DNA of 64,000 nucleotides from positions 764,224-828,223 of the forward strand of contig JAIXMG010000013.1 in the NCBI GenBank assembly GCA_025201345.1. The letters run 5' to 3'. Below are positions 1 to 10,759 of the stretch, piece after piece (the first letter of the stretch is position 1; every line of letters starts with the position of its first letter). The stretch is from Thamnidium elegans (Eukaryota > Mucoromycota > Mucoromycetes > Mucorales > Mucoraceae). Position numbers and translations under genes: made by a program. The notes beneath the pieces are model-generated. The model had not been told where the DNA came from. It saw only the letters and a program-made list of their open reading frames with translations, and ran no database searches.

Positions 1-163
1 TTTGAAGGTTCTTGTTTTGGATACCTTGGAAACTGAAATTCTTGGAGAGAATGGCAGTGGTACCAGACCACGCAACTTCTTGGGGAATAGGGAAGAGGAA
101 AGTCTTGGCTTCAACAGAAGCAGAGACCAATGCACAAGCGGCAACGAGAGATAACAATTTCAT
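1..163 (-). CDS. Beta-hexosaminidase (GH20), N-terminal fragment cut by window edge
   Basis: Reading leftward from the ATG at 163 gives 54 codons that stay open to the window edge. The first 18 or so residues (MKLLSLVAACALVSASVEA) form a signal peptide, followed by TFLFPIPQEVAWSG and a stretch resembling the N-terminal domain of fungal beta-N-acetylhexosaminidases. These are secreted GH20 enzymes that release terminal GlcNAc from chitin oligomers and N-glycans. The PIPQ..W.G pattern just after the signal peptide is what I recognise from that family; the catalytic Asp-Glu pair lies outside the window. The strand opposite is open by chance. The family call rests on a short segment, so it is good but not certain. 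Confidence 0.72.
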   Translation of the reverse strand, partial: MKLLSLVAACALVSASVEAKTFLFPIPQEVAWSGTTAILSKNFSFQGIQNKNLQ

Positions 164-224
164 GTTTGGATTATTAAAAAGATTGAATAAAGGGATGAAG
201 ATAAAAAAAAAAGGAAATTGTTGA

Positions 225-3200
225 AAACCCAGTTGCTTTTATATGATTTTTCCCGGAGTCTAATAGGCTTGTTAGTTCTGCGGTAAAACAGAATCGACAA
301 ACCATAAACGGGAATTTTAAAGTTTTATTATATAATTATTAGAGGAGGATAAGAACCCTTATGTTGAAAAATTTATGACTATTTTGGGTCTTACAAACTT
401 GATTTCTTCTTTGACTATTATGACCTTTTCGTTCTATAATGATCACAGCAATTACTTTTTCTTCTCTTGCATGAATTTATTTTACACAAAATAATTAGCT
501 CATTAAATATATCAGATCTAGATGTCCTTGCTCAATTCAATAGAAACTACTTTCGGTACCATGGAAGTAGTATCTAAATTTTTTTTTCTGCTATTTAGTG
601 TGCGCTTATTTGATGTTTTTATTTCTCACACGCCGAGACTAAAGTTACCAGGAGTGTATACTTATATAATCATATAAACTACTGGTCGTTCTATCTTTCT
701 CTCTATTACTCTATATTTTTTTTTCTTGGTTTCTTAAGAAAGAATTACAGTACGATTATTTACCGTCATTTCGATATAACAATATTTCCGCTTAAAGTCA
801 GTTAATACAAAAAAAGAAATATAATAAAAGAAATTCTCATGATCCATAAATACATAAATTAAGGTTTGCTGTCTTAAAGCCGTATATTAAAATATGATAT
901 AAACCACTTTTACGCTTTATCTTTTTTTTTCTACTTTTAATTATACTCTTTATTGGCCTTTTTTTTTTTTTTTGTTTTTTTTTTTTTGCTGACATAGTTT
1001 GAATTAGACAGAATATCGACTTTTTTTTTTACATACAGCTTACATTACAAATCTTTCACAAAAATAATTAAAAAAGAATGATCACTGTGGAACATTTCAC
1101 AAAGAAAGACTTGGAGTTGTACATACTATGATAGGTTGCTAAATTACTTAGAACCAAAGATTGAGGGCACCCCCACCACGACCAATAAGTTTGGGTTATC
1201 TCGCTCGTTTTTTTTATTACATGATTTTTTTATTTCATGAGAATGGAATTCTAACAATTTTCTATAATAGTTTATGTAAAAAACAAAAACAAAAAAAGAG
1301 GTAATAGGAAAGGATGTAAATGTATAAAAAAGTAATTTTGTGCGTTTGTTTATTATTTTTCATTTTTCAGCAGATAAAAATATTTTGAACTAGAGTGAAT
1401 TGCGTAATGATCTAGTTTTTTTTTACGCGTTAGTCATGTAGGGGTTGTATTCTTGTTCCACTGAAAATGGGGTGTTTAAAAAATAAATAAAAAGGCATTC
1501 AAAAAAAAATAAAAAGAGTGAAAAAGTAAAGGAGACAACAATAAAATAAAAAATCATGCGTATATGATGGTACGCGTTTCCAAGTCTTCTATATTCTGTC
1601 TATTTGATTACATATTAATGCATATTCTGGTAAAGAATAACAAAAAAAAAAAGGTCATACATTATTTATTTATTTTCCTCCCAATTATGTAAAACTATTT
1701 TATTACGTTATCCTAGTTTTGTGAAAGGGTTCCATCAGGGTACACAGTTTTTTAAAAAAAAGTGCCTCCCTGATCCGACAAGGGTCATTTTTTTATTCCC
1801 AATTAAGGTTGATTCCCAGAGAATTTTCTTTAAACCCTTTCTAATTTATTCAAAGCAAGTGTGGGGAAATTCTTTCGTTCCAGAGATTTTTTTTTTTTCG
1901 GTTTAAATGACAGCAAAGTACTTACTGTATCCATAAACACTATAAAATCGAGGTTAAAAAGTTAATTACACTTTAAATAATTTTGTGCAATGGACTTCCC
2001 TTTATCTTATAACGCGATACGTGAAAAGAGGGTCCTTTTTTAACCAATCTAATTTTTTATTGGTATAAATTTATTTCGTGTTGCGATATTTCCTTAATAT
2101 GTCTAAAGTAATAACTACTGGATCCTGACTAAAGCAAATTTATCTTTGTACTCAGATTACGTGACCCATATCCCCACACAAAAAAAGAAAAAATACAACT
2201 TTTGCCGTCAAAGTATTTCAATATTGTAATTGTTTTTATATCTTGCTGTTATTTTTTATTTTATTTTTTGGATGTATATCTCTTATAAATAAAATTCGTA
2301 TTTAATTGGTTTGACATTTAATTTACTTCTTATCCCCGAGGTCACTCAAATCGACACGAGCGGGGCGATCAAAAATGGCAAGGATAATTGATGATCCGGT
2401 TCGTTGACATAAAACGTGGCATATGGAAGTCAGTTTTTTCATCTAACTTTTTTTTTTAAAGCGACAAATATTCATAGCTAGTTGATCTAATGTAATAGTT
2501 TTAAACCATTAAAAAAAACTATAAAAAGTCTAGTAAATATATATTAAGTATCTTTAAAAGATTGAGTTGAAGTTTCTTATTTTTATGAAAGTTTTTATTA
2601 AAGTATATATTAATGACTATATTTTGAATTGTTTACTATTAATTCTAGTAAATATATGTAATTCTAGTAAGTCATAAAACAATGATTTAACTAATAATAA
2701 TAAAAAAAGGCTAACTGTCTAAATAATGCTATTCCAGTTTTACATTGACGTCTTTAAGGGTCACGGAGAAAGCAAATGACATGTCAAATAAATAAACAAA
2801 AAAAAGTGCTACTAATCATTTATAACTATCTTGAGTTAAGACCAAAAGAAAAAAAAGGTTTGAATGATTTTTTTTTTGTAGCATAGTGCACACAAAATGT
2901 AGATCTTATGCAAAAAAATAAATAAAAAATTGACACTTGTTCAATGGCGTAATATTTCTGTTACCTGTATAAATTTAGTATAGGCTGCATAAACTGGAAC
3001 ACATACGTTGCTTACGGAAGATTTGTTATTAACCTTTTTTTATTTTGGTTTGGTTTTAAGCTTTTCTGCAGTTTTTTTCAAATACAATTGGTTAGGTAAA
3101 ACTGTCAAGCAAAGTTTTTTTTTATTTTTATTTTTAGTTTTTATCCATGTGATAGTAATATACGATAAATAATAATTTCGCTTGTATAGTTTGTTATTTC

Positions 3201-4890
3201 TGGACTGATCTTGTGCTTCAATAAAGCTAATAATAAAAATAACCAGTAATATTTTGTTTATGTCTAAAAAGAATCTATTTAATTATAGCTTGTCATTTTT
3301 TCCCTTCTTCTTCGCTCTTTATAGCTTTAACGCGTCTATTTTGACATTTTTAGACGGATACCATGTATATTATTTCAATACAATAAAAAGGTTAAATAGA
3401 AATGTTACACTTACGCTTAGCAATAGCTATATTAATTCATATTCTATACTATTATGACAGGTATTTATATATATATATATATATAAAATCGTAGACCTCC
3501 GTTTCTTTCTTCTTTATAGTTTTTGCTTATTCATTCTAGCATTAACAGAAAAAGTTAAAATAAGAGTAATAATATTTTGCATAAACTGATACCCGTACTA
3601 TTATAGTATTTTCTTTCAAAAAAGGCAATTATATTCTAGTTTTTTAAAAAATACACAAGTTTCTCTTTTTAAACGACACGCAATAACTTCAAATTGTTTT
3701 ACCAAGAATTGATTGAAATCCAGTTACAGCTTACCTTTGCGCTTGTACCCAGGTTGACCACAGTTAGCGCGTTTTTTTTCTAATTATTAAAATAAAAAAA
3801 CATTGTCTACCTTAGGGATTTGAGTCTTATATTTTCTTTGGAGTACTCTACTGTTTCGATGGACTGTATAATATATGTATATAATGTTTAAAGAAAAGAA
3901 TCTTTTATTTAGAAATAATGGAATCAACTGAGTATGGGATACAGTTCCTAATGTAATAAGCTGATTAGGCTGTTGCTATATTAAAACTAAAAAATATAAT
4001 TACTTGAGGGGCAGCACACGGTCTCTTTACACGTTCGATCCGAAAAAAAACAGGACGTTTTAAATAAATACATTAAAACGAAATAGTCTAGAAACTGTCT
4101 TCAGAAAAGTGGTATAAATAATATTGGGAAACGAGAGACATATTAAATATTCAAAAAGCTTTGCGAAACGAAAACCAAAGAACGATAGCATATCTAAATG
4201 AATTAACTAATAAATAAATCAAGACTCTCACTGAAAAGATATTGCTTCAATCTACACGGGTTCAATAAATAGGTCGCTAAACTAAATAAATTATTTTATG
4301 AGCGCGTCCTTTAAGTTACTCTTGTCATCACTAGTACATGCGCCAATTCGATATCTCAATACATTATCGCTTGTCGTTTCTGAAACTACTCCCAAAAACC
4401 ACTATTAAAGCTATCGTCCGACATTTTTTGTCTATAGGACAAATTCAATATATACAGACTAAATAGTGAATCATTACAGAAAGATCTAACACAATGATTT
4501 TCTGCAATGTTTACATACTGACTCTTTTCCATCCTTTTTCTTATTGTTAAATTTGTTTAATATTATAAATAAATAACTTTTTTTTTATTGCTGTAATTTG
4601 ATACATTCTATTTTATTTCTGTGATTTATACCTACTATCATTTTTCTTCTACTAGGATAACAAAACCTATTTCTAATCGCCGTATTGTATTTTATAATGT
4701 AATAACAGCCTTTTTTTTATATGATCCTCGTACTGGCTTGTCTTTTTTTTTTAAAAAAAAAGTAGTGTAGGAAGCATAAAGTACCATATTTAGAAAGAAC
4801 ACAAAAAAAACTTTTCGTTCTTGTTAAAATGCCGATACCGGTTGCAATTTTTTTTCGTTTTTTAGATAATAGCCACTTTTTTTTTTTCTA
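225..4890. other. Long AT-rich intergenic region
   Basis: I see no convincing gene in about 4.7 kb. Short open frames near 1721-1906 and 3254-3457 consist of low-complexity F/K/N/Y codons between homopolymer runs and match nothing I recognise. The sequence has many T and A runs, a TA dinucleotide tract near 3464-3484 and a T10A9 palindrome near 4743. The left end should hold the hexosaminidase promoter and the right end the IWR1 promoter. Confidence 0.6.
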
Positions 4891-6363
4891 ATGTCAAAAA
4901 ACTCTAGTACAGAAAAGTCTGATCAAATCACAATCTTACGTATTAAACGTAAAAGAAATGAAGAACCTTTAGATGCTTTACGTATGTAGATAGAGAGAGA
5001 GAGAAAGTTTATATATGTATATATTTAGGGAAAACATGTATATTTATGCATTAGTTTAGTTGTTCATCAAGAAAACGAAAAACGTATTAAAAAGAACAAT
5101 GAAAAGTTAAGAAATAGTGTCTTATCAGGTAACTTTTTCTTTGAGCAGTATAGTATACTGGCAAGTCTATTTTGCTTTTATTTACTCGAGTTTTTTTTTT
5201 TTTTTTTTTTTATTATTATTATTATTAGTTTCGGCAGCTGCACTTCCTACTTTGTTTCGATTGGCAGAAACTGTAGAGCAACAAAGTTTTTCTGATTTAG
5301 ATGAAGCGAGGAAATTAAAAGTATGTCTCTGTTATATTTAAATAGCACTTTTTTGTGCTAAATAGAACGTAATAGGATCGTATCTCCAGACGTATTCAAC
5401 CCGGTACAAGTAGACCTCAAACTCCTACTACTACTGAAGATAGAAAAGATCGCCTTGTAAAAGAGCAAAAGGTAAAAAAAAAAAAAATCGAGTTAAACAT
5501 TTTTGTTGCTTAGCTTTTTTTGTAACTAGGATGCATCAAGTAAAGCTAGATACAGAGTTATTCATCAAAACAGAACTAAAACAGATGAAGATGCGCCACC
5601 TGTGTAAAGTTTTTATTTTTGAAATTTTTGAAATTTTCTCCAGTTCTAATTTTTATTTTTCGAAAATATAGTGTGCAAAGTGCTTCTGAAAAAGCAGCTA
5701 AAGATCTTTTTCAAATGTATGAAGCTGTTAAAGACGAAGAAAATTCGAAAGCAAAGTATGTTTTTATTACACTAAGGAAAAATAACTATAAACTAAAAAA
5801 AAAATCTATATACTAGCTTGTTTATGGATGACGATATTGAGGATCCCGATGATATAATGTGTAATTTTATTCCTATGGTTAAGGAGTATTTGACGTGTAA
5901 GTCTTTTTTTTTTAAAAAGCTTGGTAAAGATAAGTGTTGACTTTTTTTTGCTAGTGCAAGAAAAAGAGGAAGAAAAGGAAGAAGATTATGTTTACGATGT
6001 CTATTACAGAGACGACGCTAATTTAGAGCAAGGTATCGCTTCCAAAAACGTTGGTTCTCTCGTTTGGTTTAATGATACTTCAGAGTATTTGGATGATGAT
6101 AGTGATAGTGAATTGGGTGATAATGTAGATGAGGATTCAAATGGTAAAAAGAATATAGTAGTAATGGTTTGGTAGGTGTTAATTATTTTTATAAATGTAG
6201 CCGAAGATTATTACCAAAATGATTATCCTGAAGAAGAGGATAGTGACGAATTCGAAGAGCGTAAGTTGATTTAATTTATGTGTTTTTTGTTTGTGTTAAC
6301 TTTTCTGTTTGTGTAGAACGCGTACATGATTTGTCTAGCGATGATGAAGATTATTCATTGTAA
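4891..6363 (+). CDS. IWR1: RNA polymerase II nuclear localization protein Iwr1 (SLC7A6OS family)
   Basis: Ten exons join in frame with GT-AG introns to encode about 293 residues: 4891-4981, 5060-5128, 5229-5320, 5376-5471, 5530-5603, 5672-5755, 5817-5896, 5955-6143, 6201-6260 and 6317-6363. The N-terminus holds the family hallmark ILRIKRKRNEEPLDAL. The central exon at 5955 carries the conserved YVYDVYYRD block, followed by VGSLVW and a very acidic C-terminus ending SSDDEDYSL. Iwr1 binds assembled RNA polymerase II in the cytoplasm and supplies the nuclear localization signal for its import. Length and motif order fit fungal Iwr1. Start chosen because it is the first ATG directly before the conserved motif. 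Confidence 0.92.
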
Positions 6364-6427
6364 AAAAAAATATAAAAAAGTAAATTAATAGTTATTAATA
6401 ATAATAATAAAAAAAAAAGTAATTATA

Positions 6428-6517
6428 CACTCGCGAACCATTGATTTTCGTACACTTTCGATTTTATGCATGACTTTTTAAACTAGAAATTATACGAAAA
6501 TCAATGGTGCGTGAGAG
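6428..6517. mobile_element. 90-bp inverted-repeat MITE (Tc1/mariner-like, TA site)
   Basis: The left end CACTCGCGAACCATTGATTT and the right end (reverse complement CTCTCACGCACCATTGATTT) are inverted copies of about 30 bp around a short AT-rich centre. TA lies on each side (6426-6427 and 6518-6519), as expected of a Tc1/mariner-type target duplication. No coding capacity. The same right-end sequence recurs at about 8407-8437, on the other side of the Sel1 gene. Confidence 0.7.
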
Positions 6518-6882
6518 TATTCGTTTAGTTGAAAACGAGTGTTTTACTCTCGCTGAACTATTAAATGATGCGTCTCCATAAGCAATCAATGCTATTTTTT
6601 TTTATTTGTTTGATACATATCCTTTGGTGCGGATGAAACTTGCATTTCATAGAAGAAATGCAGCAACCACTTTTATATGTATAACTGTTACCAGAGCTAA
6701 ATTTTAGGAAGCTTAATATCTGTAGAGTTTAAAGGTGGAAAATATTTTTTTATTGTAGTAGTATTATGCTATTTCATATAGGTATTTGGGAGATCTTCTA
6801 CTAAACAGAAGATATATAGAAATGTAGAATATATGCATTAAACTTCAAAGAATATGAGAGATTTTTTGTGAAAATGCGGTTT
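6518..6882. other. Intergenic, no gene seen
   Basis: AT-rich 3' flank of the Sel1 gene, between the MITE and its stop codon. I see no open frame of note and no structured RNA. Confidence 0.5.
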
Positions 6883-7993
6883 TCAGAAATTTTCGTCTTC
6901 TTTGCTTTGCGTTAAACCAGCTTCAGCTGTTACTGTAGAAGTAACAGGTGTAACTTGTTGTACATCTTTATTCGCGGTTATTTTGGCTGTTTTCGTAAAG
7001 TTTTCAATTTCTAAATCCTTCATTGCAAGTTTTTCTAGCAATATAGCAATTTGCTCTTTTGCCTCTCTCGCTTCTCTTTCTGACTCTGTTTCTACATGTG
7101 ACCGTCTCCGAGGTTGAAGTTTTCTACTTTTATATAAAACACCAATATTGTTTTGTGCATTTACATGTCCTCGTTTTGCTGCTTTCAAGTACCAGGAAAG
7201 TGCCACCTCGTAATCGACATCAACGCCGTACCCATTCTGATATAAAACACCAATACTGTTTTGTGCATTTACATGTCCTCGTTTTGCTGCTTTCAAGTAC
7301 CAGGAAAGTGCGACCTCGTAATTAACATCAACGCCGTGTCCACTCTGATATAAAAAACCTATACTGTTTTGTGCAAATACATTTCCTTGTTCCGCGGCTT
7401 TCAAGTACCAGGAAAGTGCCACCTCGTAATCGACATCAACGCCGTATCCACTCTGATATAAAAAACCTATACTGTTTTGTGCAAATGCATTTCCTTGTTC
7501 TGCTGCTTTTAAATACCAGGAAAGTGCCACCTCGTAATTGACATCAACGCCGTACCCACTCTGATATAAAACACCAATATTGTTTTGTGCAAATTCATTT
7601 CCTTGTTCTGCTGCTTTTAAATACCAGGAAAGTGCCACATCGTAATTGACATCAACACCGTATCCATTTTTATATAAAACACCTATACTGTTTTGTGCTT
7701 TTGCATGTCCTTGTTCTGCTGCTTTTAAGAACCAGAAAAGTGCCACCTCGTAATTAACATCAACGCCGTATCCATTTTTATATGACATGCCTAAAAGGTT
7801 TTGTGCTTCAGAGTGATTACCCTCTGCTGCTTCTAAAAAACTACCTAGCGCTGCGTTATATTTTTTGCTGTTGTATAGTTTCTTTCCCTTTTTATACCAG
7901 TCATTGGCCGTTGTTTTGCCTGAATTTTCCGTTCTTTTTTATTAGTGTTTGAAAATACGAAACAAACTGATATATCTTACCCAAAAGTTCCAT
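6883..7993 (-). CDS. Sel1-like repeat protein
   Basis: Two exons: 7981-7993 (13 nt) and 6883-7919, joined across a GTAAGA...CTAAT...CAG intron, giving about 349 residues. The body is one degenerate N-terminal repeat followed by six almost identical 36-residue Sel1 repeats of the type GYGVDVNYEVALSWYLKAAE, with the helix-loop-helix signature G-x-L-Y and AQN. The C-terminal 80 residues are charged and helical (EREAREAKEQIAILLEKLAM), a likely coiled coil. Sel1 repeats are protein-interaction scaffolds; the partner is unknown. The 108-bp DNA repeats are nearly identical, pointing to recent amplification. A MITE lies on one side and a matching terminal repeat on the other. If the tiny first exon is wrong, translation could start at 7788. 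Confidence 0.8.
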
Positions 7994-8294
7994 CTTTCTT
8001 TCTAGACCAAGAAAACAACTTTTACGTTCCTTTTAGAAAAAAAATTCTGAAGAAAGGAAAAGAGAAAAAGACGAGGGAAATGAAAAAGGATTGGCTTAGC
8101 AAGGTCAAAAGGGTTACACTGTTTATATTTGTTGTACATGATGAATCATAAATCTTCTGTGTACTCTTTCTATTACACTACAAAAGACTTGTTTTAGCTA
8201 ATTTCGTACTTTGTAAGTTTCTACAAAGAAGTTGATGGTGCTCTGTTTTTATCATATGTATGTAGTAGCTAAATATTTCCAATACCCGTTTGCC

Positions 8295-8314
8295 TAGTTC
8301 TTTGTAACGTTACG

Positions 8315-8350
<36 letters not shown>
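8295..8350. repeat. Long poly(T) tract
   Basis: An uninterrupted run of more than 30 T residues follows a short pyrimidine lead, upstream of the Sel1 gene. It is among the longest homopolymers in the window; similar ones occur near 23083-23118, 28723-28750, 29939-29960 and 35190-35217. Confidence 0.8.
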
Positions 8351-8351
<1 letters not shown>

Positions 8352-8371
8352 GTTGTAGGAACAACCGACTG

Positions 8372-8437
8372 AATACATTGGAGTTTTCGAACTTTTAAAA
8401 TTTTAGAAAGTGTACGAAAATCAATGGTGCGTGAGAG
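8372..8437. mobile_element. Second, degenerate copy of the MITE terminus
   Basis: AAGTGTACGAAAATCAATGG and the following TGCGTGAGAG, then TA, repeat the right end of the MITE at 6490-6517 almost exactly. A shorter, eroded possible left end (ATACATTGG...TTTTCG) lies about 35 bp before it. It could be an eroded MITE of its own or the right terminus of a 2-kb element that includes the Sel1 gene. Confidence 0.5.
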
Positions 8438-8440
8438 TAT

Positions 8441-9445
8441 GTTATTCATTAAAGACAGAATTATTTGATAACGGTAGTTTTTAACTTTTGCATTTTACTG
8501 TATTTTCACAGGTTATTAAGAAAGAGTAAGTGAATATTTAGGAAAGTTTAAATACAATTATTGAGAAAACCAGGATATTTTTGGAAATCCTTTTTGTATA
8601 AGTAACATATAAAAAGACATATTATTTTAAAAGTTAAATGTACAGCAATGTATTTCCTTCTTCGTTGTGACTTTTAACTCCGTTTATCTTAAGACTATGA
8701 TATGACTCTTTAGTTTCTGAGGGTTTTTGTCGATTGGATAAAAAGTTGTGTTTTTAAGATGTGATGCATATTGAGCGTTGATATTTTTCTTCTATAGAAG
8801 AGAGATTGGTACATAAATCTTTTATTGAAATATAATTGAGATAAACCCTAATACAAATAGAGTTTCTTTTATGAGTATATTAAAAGTATAAGAATCATTG
8901 TTATTTAGGATATTTAGGAGAAATAAAGTATACATCATTTATACAAATGTGATGTTATCATATATCAAGTTACATAAAATTATATACACCAATAATATTA
9001 TCTACGTATTAATTAGATCTCTTTCTTATTATAAACAACTATATAAATTAAAAACAATTGTGTGCAAACAAGCTTTTACGTATTACAGCTTACTTATCGA
9101 AATAACACAATGATACAAATAGTTTCAAATATACGTATAGGCAGTTGTTACAACAGATTTGAGAGCATACTGTAAAAGGCTTTGTTATTACCAACTTTTT
9201 TTTTTTTCCGAAATGATAAAATAGCTGTTTAAAAAGGGGTATTTTATCATCTTTTTTTTTTTTTTTGTGTGTGATAGTTATTATTATATCATAAATCATC
9301 AACCAGTATAAAATACAGAGTGAACATGATGATCTTCACCTCTTTATTTTCTTTATTTACAAAATATGGTCCCACCCGAGAGAATAAAAGGTAGATTTAA
9401 GAATATATAAATTTTTATAAAGCCCGTTAACAGTAACTCTTAATT
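8441..9445. other. AT-rich intergenic region
   Basis: No gene recognised. Short open frames on both strands (8898-9113 plus, 9090-9302 minus) are isoleucine, tyrosine and lysine rich and look like composition artefacts. Confidence 0.5.
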
Positions 9446-10083
9446 ATGACAGACCCCTCAGAAGATAACCAAGAACCTGCACGAAAAAATTCGAAGAAAA
9501 GGGAAAGGTAATATTAATAAAAACAAATCAACACTTCAAGTATCTTGCTCTACTTATCCTAGCAGAAAAGATACTTCGCACGTTGAGCAAGCTACTGAAT
9601 TTAACCAGGACTCGGAAACCGAAGATGATACGTTGGTAAAGTTCAGACATATGGTAATTGAAGATAGTAACAAGAAGTGGAAGCAGCTCTCCCCTGGAGA
9701 TGGACCAGAAGAATCAAACAAACCTGTTGTACTTGCTTTTGGCGCTGCCATGTTTGGTAACTTGAGAGGAAACGTACCTGCTTCTACCAAAGTCGTTAAA
9801 GACTGTCTCATTAAATTTGCTCGCGAAAGAAACAAAAAAGGACCAACTTATGTTGTAATGGTTGATGAATATCTGACTTCACAAATATGCCCTAGGTGCC
9901 AAACCAGAACAACCTCGAACGAAAAAAAACAGCTCCAGCTTAAAAATACACCCTGTACTCAAATGCTCTACTTGTGATACACGGTGGAATAGAGACCATA
10001 TGGCTAGTATGAATATTCGTTCCGTTTTTCTTTATATGGCTCAGAATAACAACAATCGCCCAGAAGCCTTTAGGAGGACATAA
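9446..10083 (+). pseudogene. Truncated, frameshifted Fanzor/TnpB-like RuvC nuclease
   Basis: Exon 1 (9446-9507) and exon 2 (from 9563) join in frame into a short acidic leader followed by VVLAFGAAMFGNLRG, then VDEYLTSQICPRCQ and, in the next frame, LKCSTCDTRWNRDHMASMNI. That order (RuvC-II glutamate in DEYLTS, CxxC, CxxC, then the RuvC-III NRD-x3-S-x-N motif) is the C-terminal signature of TnpB-like nucleases and their eukaryotic Fanzor relatives. The frame breaks inside the A8 run at 9922-9929. The RuvC-I aspartate and the N-terminal wedge region are missing: about 200 residues against roughly 400-700 in intact proteins. Probably a decayed transposon-borne gene; a one-base sequencing error in the A run would explain the frame but not the missing half. 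Confidence 0.7.
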
Positions 10084-10539
10084 TCCCTCATCTTAACTTA
10101 TATCCTTTATAACATTTGGATAACCCTTATTTACTTTTGGTAAGTTCTTTTTTCCTTAACTATAACTTTTTTTTTCTCATTTTTTCTTTTTGAACTGTTT
10201 ACTAACATATTTTTATATCAAATTTATCTCAAATTCTGTATTCAAATTTCCTCAATAGCTATATTTATCTTTTCTCAAAAACACTACTTAACTTTTCCCC
10301 AAAAATTTACTTATTTTTTCTCAATATCCTATAAAAATAAAGTATTACGAGACGCAGGATTGCCTGTGACAGTCACGAATATCGATGCTATTAATATCTA
10401 AACTTGAGCATTATTTTCATACACTTTTTTTTTTCTTTTTTTTTTACAAGTATGAATCCTTACGAAAACAAGGTTTGTGGTTCAGTTATATATTTCATTG
10501 ACGAAAAAGTATTAAATATTGTATTACAACAAGGCTTTG
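10084..10539. other. Intergenic / NRDE2 upstream region
   Basis: AT-rich sequence with pyrimidine tracts ending shortly before the NRDE2 start. A short open stretch near 10333-10401 (residues ...GLPVTVTNIDAINI then stop) might be a gene relic but is too short to place. Confidence 0.45.
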
Positions 10540-10728
10540 ATGAAAGTACCATCTTTCAGCTCTGCTCCGGCTTTGAATGCAAGTATACCTATTCCTTCAT
10601 TCTCTAGTGCACCAGACTTTTCAACAATTACAGGTAAAATAGCCCCCCTTTTTATATTGCTTATAACGAGGATACTGATATATATTTTTTTTTAAAAAAA
10701 AAGCAAACGATGAAAAAAGAGATAATTC

Positions 10729-10759
<31 letters not shown>

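Noticed and set aside
12..224. Open plus-strand frame at the left edge
   Set aside because: It is antisense to the hexosaminidase signal-peptide region, which explains the openness.
1140..1240. GC-richer patch with GGTCGTGGTGGGGGTGCC on the minus strand
   Set aside because: Looked like the end of a gene or an RNA, but frames are short and no fold or family was recognisable.
1721..1906. Short open frame in AT-rich DNA
   Set aside because: Starts at GTG, low-complexity F/K composition and no motif.
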